Part shown: piece after piece, positions 1-11,135 of the stretch
How the letters are laid out: each line of letters starts with the position of its first letter
Numbering within the stretch: the first letter of the stretch is position 1
DNA from: Asterella californica
Lineage: Eukaryota > Streptophyta > Marchantiopsida > Marchantiales > Aytoniaceae
Direction of reading: 5' to 3'
NCBI GenBank assembly: GCA_036924285.1
Contig: JAYKYS010000002.1
Span: 3,224,001 to 3,288,000 of the forward strand
DNA length: 64,000 nt
Position numbers and translations under genes: made by a program
Notes under the pieces: model-generated
Databases searched by the model: none
Told to the model about the DNA's origin: nothing
Seen by the model: only the letters and a program-made list of their open reading frames with translations

Positions 1-2951
1 ATTGGAGGGGGTGAGTTTCTCACTGAGGAAGAGAGAAAGCATTTCCATGAGATGTTGAGAAGGCATGGAAAGGCTTTTGCTTTCAGTGCAGAAGAGATTG
101 GATGTGTAGATAGAGTATTGTAGCACCCATGGTGATCTTCACAGTACCACATGTGTCTTGGGACTTGAAGCCTATACCAGTACCACGAGTTATGTTGCCA
201 AAGCTTATTGAGTTGTTGAAGGAGAAGATACGCATGGGTATTTTAGAGCCATCTATGGGACCTTACTCGAGTCGGTGGTTTACCGTACTCAAGAAGTCAG
301 TGGTTCTTAGATTCATCCAAGATATGCAACATGCTAACAAGGTGATTATCCGAAACATGAGATCATGACCCATAGTAGATGAAGTTGCAAAAGCTTTTGC
401 TGGTCGTGCTATCTACTCTATTGGAGATTTATACTCTGGGTATGATCAGTTCCAGTTGGCAATAGAGAGTAGAGATCTCACCACTATGCGTACTCCACTT
501 GGGCTTGTAAGGATGTGCACATTACCACAAAGAGCGACAAGCTCCATTGCTCATGTGCAAAATGCAATGAATAAGATTTTGAGAGAATTCATTCCGGAGA
601 AAATCATACCTTTCATAGATGATATTCCTATGAAAGGATGTGCAGTCGAAGACAAGGATGAGAGGCTTACTGAGGATGGATGTCGAAGATTTGTGGTTGA
701 TTATATTCACGATGTGGAGATGATCTTAACAAGGCTTGAGGAGGTAAATCTCACTCTTTCAGTAGAGAAATCAAGCTTTGGAGTTCTGGAGATTGTTGTG
801 GAGCTTTTGGCCGACGTCCGAACCCATCAAAGGTTGATGCCATTGGGAGGACGAAAGATTATGTCAACACCACAGAGGTTAGGAGATTCTTGAGAGCTTG
901 TTTGTTCTATCGAGTGTGGATTCCTCATTTTGGTCACATGTCTGAACCGTTGTATGAGTTGCTGAGAAAGCGAAGAAGGTTCACTTGGGGTCGTTATGGT
1001 GCGACTAAAAGAAGCGTTGAAATCACCACCAATTTTACGACAGTTGAGCTATGATTGTGGTAGACCCATAGTCGTTATTGTTGATACTAGTGTTATCGCT
1101 ATAGGTTGGACAATAGGGCAGGATGATGGTGAGGAAAAGAGGTTTGCAACAAGATTTGATGCTCGCATACTTATGGATCGACAAAAGAGATACCCTCAAG
1201 TCAAACGAGAGCGTTGTAACCTCAATGAAAGCTGAAAAGGAGTATCTCATTGGAGCACATGTACTACTTGAAACTGATTGCTTGCCTTTGTTGGGGATGA
1301 TAGCAAATTGCACAACGCTTGATATTGCTATGTTACGTTGGATAGCTTACATTAGGTCGTTGAATCCAGAGTTGAGACACATAGCAGGGAAGATGAATTC
1401 GATGGAAGACATGTTGTCTAGAGCTAGGTACTCTCAGGAAGAAGATATGGAGGAGGAAGATATGGATGAAGATGATGCAGAGGAGGGGTAAGTTCTACAA
1501 CTATCAAGCAAGGACCGGAGTCGCTTGGATGATGTTCTTCCTTTCAAGGAAGAACTCTACTGTGAGAGACTCAAGGAAATCGGATGCTATCTAAGCACTC
1601 TTCAGAAGTATGATGAATGGACGGAGAAAGTTTTCAAGGAGATTCTACATCAAGCCTATGGCTATCTATTACGAGATGGATATTTGTGGAAGAGGTCAAA
1701 GAGGAGAGACGGAGTACCCTTGAGAGTAGTGGATGATGCAGAGACCAAAAAACAAGTTCTCGAACAATTTCATGATACCTTATGGGCAGGACATCGAGGT
1801 ACATGGGCGACCTTTACCAAGATCAAGGAGAGGTATTGGTGGAAAAGTTTGTATCCAGATGTAGAAAACTTTGTTGGGTCATGCATTGAATGCCAATTTC
1901 AATCCAAGATTCAGTATAGGGATGGATTGAGACCCACACATCCCTTGTCCATTCATTTCCAATGGGTTTTGGATTTTGTTGCCATGCCACCAGGAGTTTG
2001 GGACATGGGTCATTTAGTTTTGGCTCGAGAAGAGTTATCTAACTTTGTAGAAGGAATGACTCTACGCACCAAAGCTACTGAGCTTGTATGTCGATTCATA
2101 TTAGAAGATATCGTTTCTAGATATGGAAGCGTGGGGAGAATCCGTGCAGATAGAGGAGAGTTGTATGCAAATGAAGCACGTGAGTTCTTCAACAGATATG
2201 GAATACGATTGAGTTGACCACTTCGATGAACTCGGAAGCGAATGAGAAAAGTGAACGAGGGCATCCACCAATCATCCAAGCATTGGTGGAAGCGTGCAGG
2301 GGGCGTCATGAGGACTGGCCTAGACTTCTTCCTTTTGCGTTGTGGGCTGATAGAACTACTCATAGTATTGTCACAGGTTACATGCCTACAGAATTGATGA
2401 CCAGTCAAAAATCTATCATGTCAGCAGAAGGAGACGTTCTTACTTGGGTATGTCTACCTTGGGAGGATGGTTCTGATAGGGAAGGACTATTGCCACTACG
2501 GATTCAGCAGCTTGAGCGACGTGAGGAGGACCTCGAAAAAGCATTGGTCAAACTCAAGGAGGCGAGGTTGAAGAACAAGGAGCGATTCGACAAGACACAT
2601 CGACTGCGAAAGAAACCGATCCGAGAAGGTGAATGGGTCATAGTATATGACAACAGTTTGGATAACCAACACAGCACTATCAAGAAGTTTGCACGACGTT
2701 GGTTTGGTCCTTATGTTGTTGTTGTCGTTTATGACAACGTCACATATGATTTGCGGGAGTTGGATGGTACACTCTTGAAGTTACCCACTGCTGATAAAAG
2801 GGTCAAGGTTTTCCGAAGACGTGAAGGATTTCTTGATTTCGATGAACTTCTCGAGTCTGATTCTCATCTTTCCAAACCTTATGCGAGAGAAGATGGTGAT
2901 GAACTTGTCAATTCAGAGCATGATGAGGGATACGACGATGACTATGGATAG
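1..2951 (+). pseudogene. Ty3/gypsy retrotransposon pol relic (RT, RNase H, integrase)
   Basis: Decayed pol polyprotein read through several frames. Positions 1-900 give the pre-RT linker and reverse transcriptase, including the primer-grip-like tract around 'MRTPLGLVRMCTLPQ' (480-530) and the catalytic box as FIDD (about 613-624). RNase H lies at about 1000-1430, and its tail keeps the 'LRHIAGKMNSMEDMLSR' type ending. Integrase starts near 1525. It has an HHCC zinc finger (FHDTLWAGH, then CIEC near 1885), DDE-like segments around 1970 and 2145, a conserved 'KSERGHPPI' tract near 2250, and a GPY module (RRWFGPY) near 2700. Breaks: a stop at 126, stops and frame changes near 365 and 890-1240, and a stop or frameshift at 2214 that splits the integrase. 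The 5' half (gag, protease, 5' LTR) lies outside the window. It cannot make a functional polyprotein. Confidence 0.9.
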
Positions 2952-3001
2952 CAAATTAGCACATACCGGAGGATGTGCAGGTTTGGAAGGGGTGAATGTC
3001 C

Positions 3002-4905
3002 TGTTGTGAAATCAATCAGTATGTAAATTACGCGTATAATTGCATTTTGCACATCGTTGCATAAGTGTGAAGTGATGGGTTGAAAATCCTTGCTCTTATG
3101 AGCTTAGAATGCTCTATTATCTGCTGGAGGGCTCCATGGGGTGCAAAAGGACAAGGTGGGGTCCTTTAACTTCCTATTGGTCCACCAAAAAGTGAAGATA
3201 ACTTGTCATCTATCTAAGTGTGCGCTCTGGGAGGAACGGGGCACTTTCACGAGGGATTTTGGAGATCAGAGGACATGGGCGGAGAGCTCTCGATGGAAGG
3301 AGCAATATGAGCCCAAATTTCACTCCATTTGGAGGTCCAAGACATACGTTTTGGCCATTTGAAGTTCATGGAGTGATGGAAGTACATAGCTTTCTCTTCC
3401 GATTGAAAGATTGAGAAGTTTGAGTGATTGAGCCGTCAGATTGAGACCAGATTTCATGAGCTTGTAGTTTGTCAGTTGCTAAAGATCTGAACCCAAATTC
3501 CATCACCGGATGTTCTGCGGATTGGGCGCAATGGCGATTTGAAGACGATGTGGTGCAGAAAGCTTTCAATCTGGAGCAGCGAGTTCGCAGATTTATGGAG
3601 GATGATCCGAATGGTCAAATCGGCTGAAATTTCCTGAGTAGTGAGTTTACCTTTTGTATTGCTAGCACAGGAAGTTTGAGTGGAAGTGGACGGTTCATTT
3701 AGGCGAAGAAGCTTCTGTCTTGAATCTGAGATTGGAAATGCTTGTCAGTTTCTGAGAATTTGTGTTAATTGTGGGAGGAGATCTAGCCGTCAGATCTACC
3801 TGAAATTTGACCTGTAAGTAGAGACTTTAGTATCCTACCTATGTGGCAAGTTTGAGAGGAGACTAAGTTGTAGATTTGTACCTATCGTGTGTGAAAGTTT
3901 GCTGTTTTTCTGTCGAGTTGTATCGATAACGATATCTAGTCCAGGTCCCGAGTCTTGTTAGCGGCAGCTGGCAGAAAAGCATCCAGTGTGACGTTTGTAT
4001 TGCTTTGGGGAGTATTCTAGGCGTAGATAAGACTATAGCGACCTACGTTGTGACCACGTCATGTGGTTGTCAGGTTCGCACTCAACGTGGTAAAGTGCGA
4101 TCCTTGACTTGTAAAGTCGACTACTTGTCTAGCCTAGTCTTTAATATTGGGAGATGTTACGGTGCATGCATTAGAATCTTCCACCCAGACGACCTACACG
4201 AGGATGAGTATGACGGCACCAAACATGCGATGTGCATGTGTGCCACCTCATCGGTCCGTGTGGCTTGGGTTGATCGGTTAGGGAGCTTGCACCTATCCTT
4301 GTTTTGTGTTCGTAACTTTAAAAGCAAAAGGGAGTGACCTATGTGGGGGCATTCGACCTTAAGGAAATTCAAGTGATTGCTCGTGGAGAGATCGTAGTGG
4401 TCTTATGAGTCTGTATCGGCGTTCTGTGGATCCATATACTTTTGTAGTTGGAACGCCAATGTTGTGAGAGATGGACGAAGGGCTCTACTTTACCGCACGA
4501 GTCATGCTCTCGCCTGTTCTTGTGATCTTACATGTTGTCACTTACGGCCAAGAATGAGATCTTACCATCTTTATCCTCATCTGATGAAGGATGGATCTAA
4601 ATCAGCTCCCACCTGTAAACTTTAACACTGACCCAAAGTCATGTACGAAGCCCTAGTAGTGAGAAACTTCGGAGAGGAATACTACTGAGAGATCGTGTCA
4701 TCGCATATCCCTTTTGTCGTGCCCATGACCATCCAACATTTTCGTGTTGTTATCTTGACTCTTTATTGAGAGAAAGGAAGTGCTTAGACATCGAGAAAGC
4801 TAGAGAGAAACTACAGAATACTAGTCGCACTGCTGTGCATCGATCACTAGCCACAGCCAGAAGGTACGCCATTGCTCAAAAAAAAAGGCTCTCGCTACGA
4901 CAACG
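3002..4905 (+). repeat. 3' LTR (copy 1) of the plus-strand Ty3/gypsy element
   Basis: Begins TGTTGT just after a purine-rich tract (GGAAGGGGTGAATG, about 2986-2999) that follows the integrase end, as expected for a polypurine tract and 3' LTR. It ends ACAACG, nearly the inverted repeat of its start. A second copy lies at 42894-44926 on the same strand and is colinear along its length with scattered substitutions. Copy 1 lacks about 100 bp near 4480 and about 26 bp near 4628 that copy 2 has. The right edge abuts integrase sequence of an oppositely oriented element, so this is a nested insertion. Short ORFs inside (3141-3414, 4005-4337) are not conserved in frame between the copies and are not treated as genes. 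Confidence 0.85.
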
Positions 4906-6715
4906 CTGTTGCGATATCCAAGATCGGTGCAAACTTTGCTAGTTTGCTAAACCGATCAACTATCACAAAGATTGCATTGAGAAAGGATGATGCAACCCCT
5001 GTTTCTTCTCATAAGAAACCTGATTCGCTTGACATGTTATGCATGTTTTCACAAAGTGGGCAACATCATATTTCATGTGGGACAAATACAACTTTTTAGC
5101 GATCATCTCTAAAGTGGATTTTTCTCTTTTATGGCTTGATAAGGGAGCATCATGATGCTCTATGAGCAACTTAGTCTTAACTTTTCCTTGTCTCACATAA
5201 ATCCGACTTTGTTTGAACATGAGTAATCCATGTATGAGTTGCATGTTCTGCAACTTCACTCCTCGCTTGAGCTGTCCCAAGTACTCCTTCGCTTGATCAT
5301 CACCCATGTGACCTTCACGTATTCACCTCTTCAAGTATGACTCATTGGGATACATAGCTCGTAAAATCTGTGTCGGCGATGAAAGATATTCCTCTTTGCG
5401 ACTCAAGGCGTCAAGAACCACATTGTCCTTTCCTGCTTTGTAGATTAATTTCACATTCATGAGTGCTAAGACATCATGCCATCGTAGTTTCTTTGACGTC
5501 ACCCAATCTTGTTTTTCAAAGTAATTGAGCGAAATATTATCGGTATACACTTGGGTTTTGTGAAGTCCTAAGTAATGCCATCATTTCCTCAAGCAATGAA
5601 CCACCACAAATAGTTCTTTCTCGTGATTCGATCATCGACTCTCCGTCTTAGATAACTTCTTGCTTTCGTACGCTACATGTCTTCCATCCTGCACAAACAC
5701 TCCGTCAATCACATAGCCACTAGCGTTCGTGTGCACTTCAAATGGTTTGTCAGACTCTTGACAATTTCAAAACTGGTGCCTTTGACGAAATGGATTTCAT
5801 CGTTCGAAACGCATGATCCACCTCCTTGGTCCAACTTACATGTGAGTTTTTCCCCGTCCAGTCAATCAGCAGCTTCGTGATCTTTGAAAAATCCTTCACA
5901 TACTTACGGTAAAATTGCGTCAATCCTAAGAATCGTCGCATCCTCTTTACTGTAGTCGGAGACTCTCGTGTCCATCTTCTGTATATCCGGACCAACTCCT
6001 TCTGCACTAATGACATGACCCAAGAAGTTAATGCTTTCTAAACCAAACTCACTCTTGTCAACATTGACAAACATCTTATGCGCTCACAACTTCATCAACA
6101 CCATCCTTAGTTACTCCGTCTGCGACTCCAAGATTTTTGAGTAGATCAAGATGTCACCGATGTAAACGATGACAAACTCGTCCATCTCTTCGCCAAAAAT
6201 TATATTTATCAATGTATGAACGTCAAAGGGGCATTGTAGAGTCCAAATGACATCACCACGAATTTAAATGATCCATATTTAGTTCGACAAGCAGTCTTCT
6301 CAACATTTCGGTCAGCTATCCGGATCTGGTAATATCTTGATATCAAGTCTATCTTGTTGAAGTACTTTGCGTCCGCTGACCTATCAAACATGTCATCTAT
6401 CCTTAGCAAGGGATAATTATTCTTCATCGTCATCTTATTGAGCACACGATAATCTACGCAGGGTCGAAACTTCTCATCCTTCTTCTTTGCAAAAAAAATC
6501 AGGGCTTCGTAAGGTGACTTGCTAGTTCATATATATCTCCGCATAATAGCTCGCTGATTTGTCTTTTCAACTCAAGGAGTTCCACCTGATTGAGTCGGTA
6601 AGGAGCTTTGAAAGATGGTTCTGACCTTGGTAAAACCTCGATCTTGTGGTCCACCACCCGCTTTGGAGGTAGTTCAACATATACGTTGTCGTATTGTACA
6701 TAGGTCTATACAGTG
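4906..6715 (-). pseudogene. Minus-strand Ty3/gypsy pol relic (RT to integrase)
   Basis: Read on the minus strand from 6715 down. It opens with a pre-RT segment containing 'ELPPKRVVDHKIEV' and 'APYRL' (about 6680-6590). RT follows, with 'KNNYPLLRIDDMFD' and 'KIDLISRYYQIRI' (6420-6310). After it come a post-RT segment with 'RFLGLTQFYRKYVKDFSKI' (5945-5875), RNase H with 'KLIYKAGKDNVVLDALSR' (5450-5400), an integrase zinc finger (HHDAPLSSH then CITCQ, 5170-5030), and the start of the catalytic core 'VDRFSKLAKF' at about 4960. Frameshifts and stops separate the pieces. The rest of integrase is cut off at 4905 by the inserted plus-strand element. The protease part of the same element is about 2.3 kb away at 9069-9700. 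Confidence 0.85.
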
Positions 6716-7178
6716 AAAAGTATTGCAGAGAGACTTTTTTCTATATTGTGTAAAGGAAGCTGCCCTGCAGCTTAACAAGCTAGGCATGAGCTAAGCTGGG
6801 GCTATGCTTGACAAGCTGCCCCCAAGCTTGGGTTAGAATATCACCCCTAAAGGAGTCGAGAGACACCAGAATGCAAAGCTCGACGAGGAGAGCGACCTCA
6901 TGCTTCTAGTTTTGACAGAAAGTGTTTTAAGCAATAGTTAGTACGAGTTTTAGGCTGTGAAATATGTGAAAGAGGGAAATCTGTCGATTCTGGTTCGTGA
7001 CTCGAACTCAGAATCGGATAGCGTGAGCGTGTAGGTGTTCACAAATACTATAGTTTTGACTCCTTGTTCATTAAAAACGGAGTTGTATAGAGAAGTTAGT
7101 GTAGGAAAGACTAGTAAAGATCTTATAGAAAAATTTCTTCAGGTAAACATATGTACAAAAGTTTTTACCTTCTTGAAC

Positions 7179-7262
7179 GGAACCAAAGGCCATCCCAGTG
7201 ATAGGGCGCCTGCCTAGGAGGGAAGTGGTTTCAGGATCAATCCCCCCCTGGCCTCTGGTTCC
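7179..7262 (+). repeat. tRNA-like sequence with an extended 14-bp closing stem (SINE-head-like)
   Basis: 84 nt, tRNA-sized. The ends GGAACCAAAGGCCA and TGGCCTCTGGTTCC pair over 13 of 14 positions, twice the length of a normal acceptor stem. Inside is an A-box-like tract (CCCAGTGATAGGG, 7194-7206) and a B-box-like tract (GGATCAATCCC, 7234-7244), spaced as in RNA polymerase III internal promoters. It could be the head of a tRNA-derived SINE or an independent structured RNA. It is not a canonical tRNA gene. Confidence 0.5.
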
Positions 7263-7515
7263 TATTCCGGCATGTTGGCCTCCTGGAAAGGAGTCTATGT
7301 TGGATATGCAGCCACGTCTTGCATATCTAGGGGCGGGAGACCGGTATCTCCCTTAATCGTGGGCTTCCTGGCCTAAGCCTCCGCATGCCATCTTGAATAT
7401 ACTATGGGAGATACCTGGTGCGCATATGGGAGGACTGTGAGCCCTGTGGGGCAGCCTCATAAGTGTTGGGGCTTCGGCCTACATTGGATGGCTTGTAGTA
7501 TATTCAGGGTGGCAT
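7263..7515 (+). other. Chain of potential RNA hairpins downstream of the tRNA-like unit
   Basis: Successive perfect or near-perfect short inverted repeats. CTCCT/AGGAG at 7280-7293; GATATGCA/TGCATATC at 7303-7327; GGGAGA/TCTCCC at 7335-7352; a GGC-TTCG-GCC tetraloop hairpin at 7480-7489. An outer pair joins GCCATCTTGAATATACTA (about 7388) with TAGTATATTCAGGGTGGC (about 7497-7514), 15 of 18 paired. No long ORF. This is more consistent with a structured transcript or the body of a non-autonomous element than with coding DNA. Confidence 0.45.
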
Positions 7516-7607
7516 CAAGATGGCATCGAGGGCACGGGAAACTTTTGCTGAATATTATGTACGCATAAGGACAGCAGAGGAACAGCTTTAGATGGGGCCT
7601 TAAAATT

Positions 7608-8375
7608 AAAGCGAAAGATTACAGTGGAAGCGGAAGATTGCAACGGAAAACTGAAGCGGAAGATTACAGCGGAAGCGGAAGATTCCCGCGGAAGCTTGAA
7701 GCGGAATATTACAGCGGAAGCGGAAAACTACAGCGGAAGCGGAAGATTACCGCGGAAGCTTGAAGCGGAAGATTACAGCGGAAGCGGAAAACTACAGCGG
7801 AAGCGGAAGATTACCGCGGAAGCTTGAAGCGGAATATTACAGCGGAAGCGGAAAACTACAGCGGAAGCGGAAGATTATCGCGGAAGCTTGAAGCGGAATA
7901 TTACAGCGGAAGCGGAAACTACAGTGGAAGCGGAAGATTACAACAGAAGCTTGAAGCGGAAGGTTACAGCGGAAACGGAAAACTACAGCGGAAGCGGAAG
8001 ATTACCGCGGAAGCTTGAAGCGGAAGGTTACAGCGGAAGCGGAAGATTACAGCGGAAGCGGAAGATTACCGCGGAAGCTTGAAGCGGAATATTACAGCAG
8101 AAGCGGAAAACTACAGCGGAAGCGGAAGATTATCGCGGAAGCTTGAAGCGGAATATTACAGCGGAAGCGGAAAACTACAGCGGAAGCGGAAAATTACCGC
8201 GGAAGCTTGAAGCGGAATATTACAGCGGAAGCGGAAAACTACAACGGAAGCGGAAGATTATCGCGGAAGCTTGAAGCGGAATATTATAGTGGAAGCGGAA
8301 AACTACAATGGAAGCGGAAGATTACAACAGAAGCTTGAAGCGGAAGATTACAGCGGAGGCGGAAGGAGGAGAATT
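7608..8375 (+). repeat. 64-bp minisatellite array (11 or more units)
   Basis: The landmark GCTTGAAGCGG recurs at 7693, 7758, 7822, 7886, 7949, 8013, 8077, 8141, 8205, 8269 and 8333, spaced 63-65 bp and mostly exactly 64. Each unit contains AAGCTT and an inner GCGGAAGCGGAA subrepeat. Units differ by point changes. Because 64 is not a multiple of three, the open frames here (for example 7624-8082) shift from unit to unit and are repeat artefacts, not genes. Confidence 0.95.
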
Positions 8376-9059
8376 AGAGTTTAGGAGGGGGCAGCTTAGC
8401 TAAGGCCCTGCTTCTGATAAGTGACTACGCTGATAAGGACAGCAGGGGGGCAGCTTAAGCTGGGGTCTTTACTTTTAGGTAAAATACCTGCGGCGACTTG
8501 GGATCGGAGAGACAGTTTTTTTTTTTGCAAAGGAAGGTTTTCTGAGAGAGCGGAAGCGGAATACGCAGGAGAAGCTAGGAAGCTGGGGGAAGATCAAATT
8601 GCTGACATATTGAATTGGGAGAGCATCGTAAGAGAGAGAGGCATGAGTTTTAGGCTTGGACGTTGTTTAAATAAACTATTCTGGGGAGAAATTACTCTCG
8701 GGAGACAGTTCTATTGAGAGATCGTTTGGAAATCTACAGGGGACTTTTGATCGACGTTGGATCAGATTTCTGAGAGTTTCAGTTGAGGCAAGGAGAGGAA
8801 TAAGATTCAGGGGTCCGAATTTCTCTATTAGGTTCAGATTGAGACATACTGGGTAGACTTTTGGCTTGACGGGTGAAGACATGTGCGCAGGAGAGGAAGA
8901 GAGAGATTTTCTGTACAGTTGGAGAAATTGGTGGTGCAGACGACACTGTAATAAAGTTAATTGAATCTTGAGAGACCTATGTGTGTACCCAGGGTGTGTT
9001 TGAGTGCTTGTTTTTGTAATTGGTGAGCACAAAGAGCAGTGTTTTGAGATCACATCGTC
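8376..9059. other. Right part of the insertion, no gene recognised
   Basis: Unique-looking sequence with a T-run near 8517-8526 and a repeat of the array-flanking motif near 8431. The open frames at 8421-8717 (+) and 8676-9053 (-) have no recognisable domain. Confidence 0.4.
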
Positions 9060-9068
9060 AGCAGCAAC

Positions 9069-9700
9069 CTATTTTCTTTTCTGGTCATTTTTTTCTGATC
9101 GATCACAGTCAGGAGGTCCGCCCTCCCCAAGAAAGACTCTCAACTCGACAACGTCATCCGTCAAGACATCCTCTAACTCTTTAATCACTTTGTGAAGCAC
9201 ATTCGGAAGTTTAGTCACGTCTTCTGTCCACCACCCGTCATCAAATCTACAATACATGACTCCATCGGTGAATTTCATTTGTTTATATTTGATCAAATTC
9301 ATCGTAAAGTCGTCAATTTTTTGTGCCTTTCGAATCAACCTCACTCCCAGCTAAAGGGCTCTGACGTTCAACCTCAAAGATTTTCCCCTAAGATCCACTT
9401 CGAACTTATCCAAGAAAGTGTTTCCCAAAACCATATGGATGTCATCCATCTCGCACACCGTGAAATTCTCTGTGAACTCCAACTTCTCACACGCAAATTT
9501 TACATCCAAGGCCACTCCAGAAGTTTGGTACGTCTTGCCCTTAGCAAAGCGCACCTGAATAGGCTTGTCTGCCTTGGAAGTAGACAACCCCAACTTCTTC
9601 ACAAACTTCGGACTTATGAAGGAATGAGTCGCTCTATAAACCCTCCGCGGTCCTATCGATCAACTACCCCCCAATCTCTCAACCTCCACGATAGTCATCG
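9069..9700 (-). pseudogene. Retroviral-type aspartic protease and linker of the minus-strand Ty3/gypsy element
   Basis: Minus-strand reading from about 9700: a YRATHSFISPKFVKKLGL-type protease entry, then a protease core ending in 'MDDIHMVLGNTFLDKF' (about 9450-9405), the conserved GxxFL(D) region after the active-site flap. A downstream linker (9344-9069) has 'RFDDGWWTEDV'. A stop near 9350 splits it. The canonical D-S/T-G active site is not seen clearly. The PBS is only about 50-90 bp upstream, so the whole gag gene is missing. Confidence 0.75.
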
Positions 9701-9750
9701 ATGAATCTATAATATACCGGATCTATCTCTCACTCAGGGGTCACCTCTGA

Positions 9751-9764
9751 TGGCTTTGATAGAA
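9751..9764 (-). other. Putative primer binding site, initiator tRNA-Met type
   Basis: On the minus strand TTCTATCAAAGCCA matches the plant Ty3/Ty1-type Met PBS (TGGTATCAGAGCCA) at 11 of 14 positions. It lies directly downstream of the LTR on the minus strand and upstream of protease sequence, which fits its role as the minus-strand DNA primer site. Confidence 0.5.
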
Positions 9765-9769
9765 GCAAA

Positions 9770-10513
9770 CGATGAACTTGAAGAGAAAAATGCTAAGTTC
9801 ATTCATTCACACACCCATAAATTCATTAAAATTCTCCATTCTAACGACATCTCTCTGTTCTCACATGCTAAAATATCACACTCTCTCTATATTGCTCAAG
9901 TTGTCATTACGACGATGTGAAAGTAAGGATGAGGAGCTCTTCTCCACTCCTCTAGTTATACATTATAGGTTTTGGTATCCTTTGGTAACTCAGCCGTAAC
10001 TATTTTTACCGAGTTTTACTAAGATATTATTTAAGATAAAAGCATTAATCACATGGGCTTCTTATCTTTTCACATGGGTTTATTTCTTCAAAGTCAACAA
10101 CTTCTAGAAGCATTCTGGAATATTCTCAAGGAATCTCGAATCTCCACCCTCCCTCTATACTAAGTCTCACTAAAAAGAAGACATGTGGAGTCTCTTCTTG
10201 TTTTTAATGCCCACAAAGTCCACAACTTTAACCCCATCACTAATATCAAGTCAAAAAAGAGATAAGAGATACTTTCCACCTCCTTTCTACCTTTTAGACA
10301 AGATGACAAGATAGTAGTGCTCACTCTTTATGAAATATATGAATTCTGTCCAAAAGTACAGTAAAGTTTAACCATAACTACCTTTAGCTAGTCATGGCTA
10401 ACTTGATACATCCTTAAAGCACTTGGGCAGCAAATAAACATTCTCAACACTTAGTTATAACTAAATACTTTACTAATAGATAAACTTATTTATGTGTAAC
10501 CTATGTCGTTACA
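9770..10513 (-). repeat. LTR between two minus-strand retroelement bodies
   Basis: The minus-strand start is TGTAACGACATAGG at 10513, immediately after the purine tract CCGGGGGTAAAA (10525-10514), a typical polypurine tract/LTR junction. The far edge is near 9770, just before the Met-type PBS. About 745 bp, AT-rich. It therefore acts as the 3' LTR of the upstream fragment (11135-10527) and the 5' LTR of the downstream body (9765-4906). Confidence 0.65.
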
Positions 10514-10526
10514 TTTTACCCCCGGA

Positions 10527-11000
10527 CTAAATTTTCGCTCCGTCCTCGGAGTGAAGAGAGAACTTTCGTCGATGAAACAACTTCAACTTGTCATGGTTGA
10601 CCCGATCGAATCTCCTTCCTCCCAGCTCTTGAAGGTCATATGTGAAGTTGCTCCACATCTTATCTACAAAAGAACGACCAAAATATCTAGAAAGAAACTT
10701 CTTCCTAGCCCTCTTGAATCTAATAGTATCATACAACATTACCCAATCTCTGATTTGAAAAGGTTTTATCTCTCTTTTGTCCAGTCGTTTGTCGTAACTC
10801 TTCTTTTGATACGTCTGAGCTCGTTCCATCCGGATTATTGCTACCGCTCGGGTTCTTCCAACCCCATGAGTAGTGGGTAGATTTCTATGAGAAAATATCA
10901 TCACAAGATTTGGATGCACGTTAGAGTTGGTCTCAGATAGAGGATGATAGTTTGTAGGGAGCATGATTACTGCTATGCTACAACACTTTTCTGTCAAGCC
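10527..11000 (-). pseudogene. Ty3/gypsy integrase C-terminal fragment
   Basis: Minus-strand reading contains 'YDKRLDKREIKPFQIRDWV' followed by 'YDTIRFKRARKKFLSRYFG' and 'TYDLQELGG'. This is the same layout as the integrase C-terminal (GPY/F-type) module of the plus-strand element at 2580-2770, but divergent from it. It ends at the polypurine tract beside the LTR at 10513. The region upstream (10900-11135) is decayed, with a low-complexity ATA run near 11085. Confidence 0.7.
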
Positions 11001-11135
11001 AAGAGTAACGACGTCATACAAACCAAATGCTAAAGGTCTTGCAGAGAAGATCAATCTCATCGAAAAATAAAAAATAAATAATAAATAATAATAATAAATT
11101 CTCCGTCCATCAAGACGATAGAGTCTGACAAACAC

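Larger units (their letters stand above)
6716..9059. mobile_element. 2.3 kb insertion splitting the minus-strand retroelement
   Basis: Minus-strand protease/linker sequence stops near 9060 and the pre-RT sequence of the same polyprotein resumes near 6715, so the DNA between is an insertion or a very large indel. It contains no recognisable protein domain. It contains a tRNA-like sequence and hairpin chain (7179-7515), a 64-bp minisatellite (7608-8375), and near-duplicate flanks beside the minisatellite ('ataaggacagcag' followed by a cagctt/gggg tract at about 7564 and 8431). I could not find clear terminal repeats or a target-site duplication, so the element class is unknown. Confidence 0.6.

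Noticed and set aside
4005..4337. 110-aa open frame with Cys-rich segment inside the LTR
   Set aside because: The matching LTR copy at 43769-44068 differs in frame length and end; it is LTR sequence with no domain.
4575..4600. CTGATGA motif, possible hammerhead ribozyme core
   Set aside because: No matching GAAA and no stems around it; the second LTR copy has CTGACGA.
7624..8082. Open frames of about 64 aa repeating the same peptide (EAENYSGSGRL type)
   Set aside because: They arise from the 64-bp minisatellite; the unit length is not a multiple of three, so each frame breaks at fixed intervals.
7608..8375. CRISPR-like regularly spaced array
   Set aside because: Whole 64-bp units repeat without unique spacers, in a eukaryotic nuclear context.
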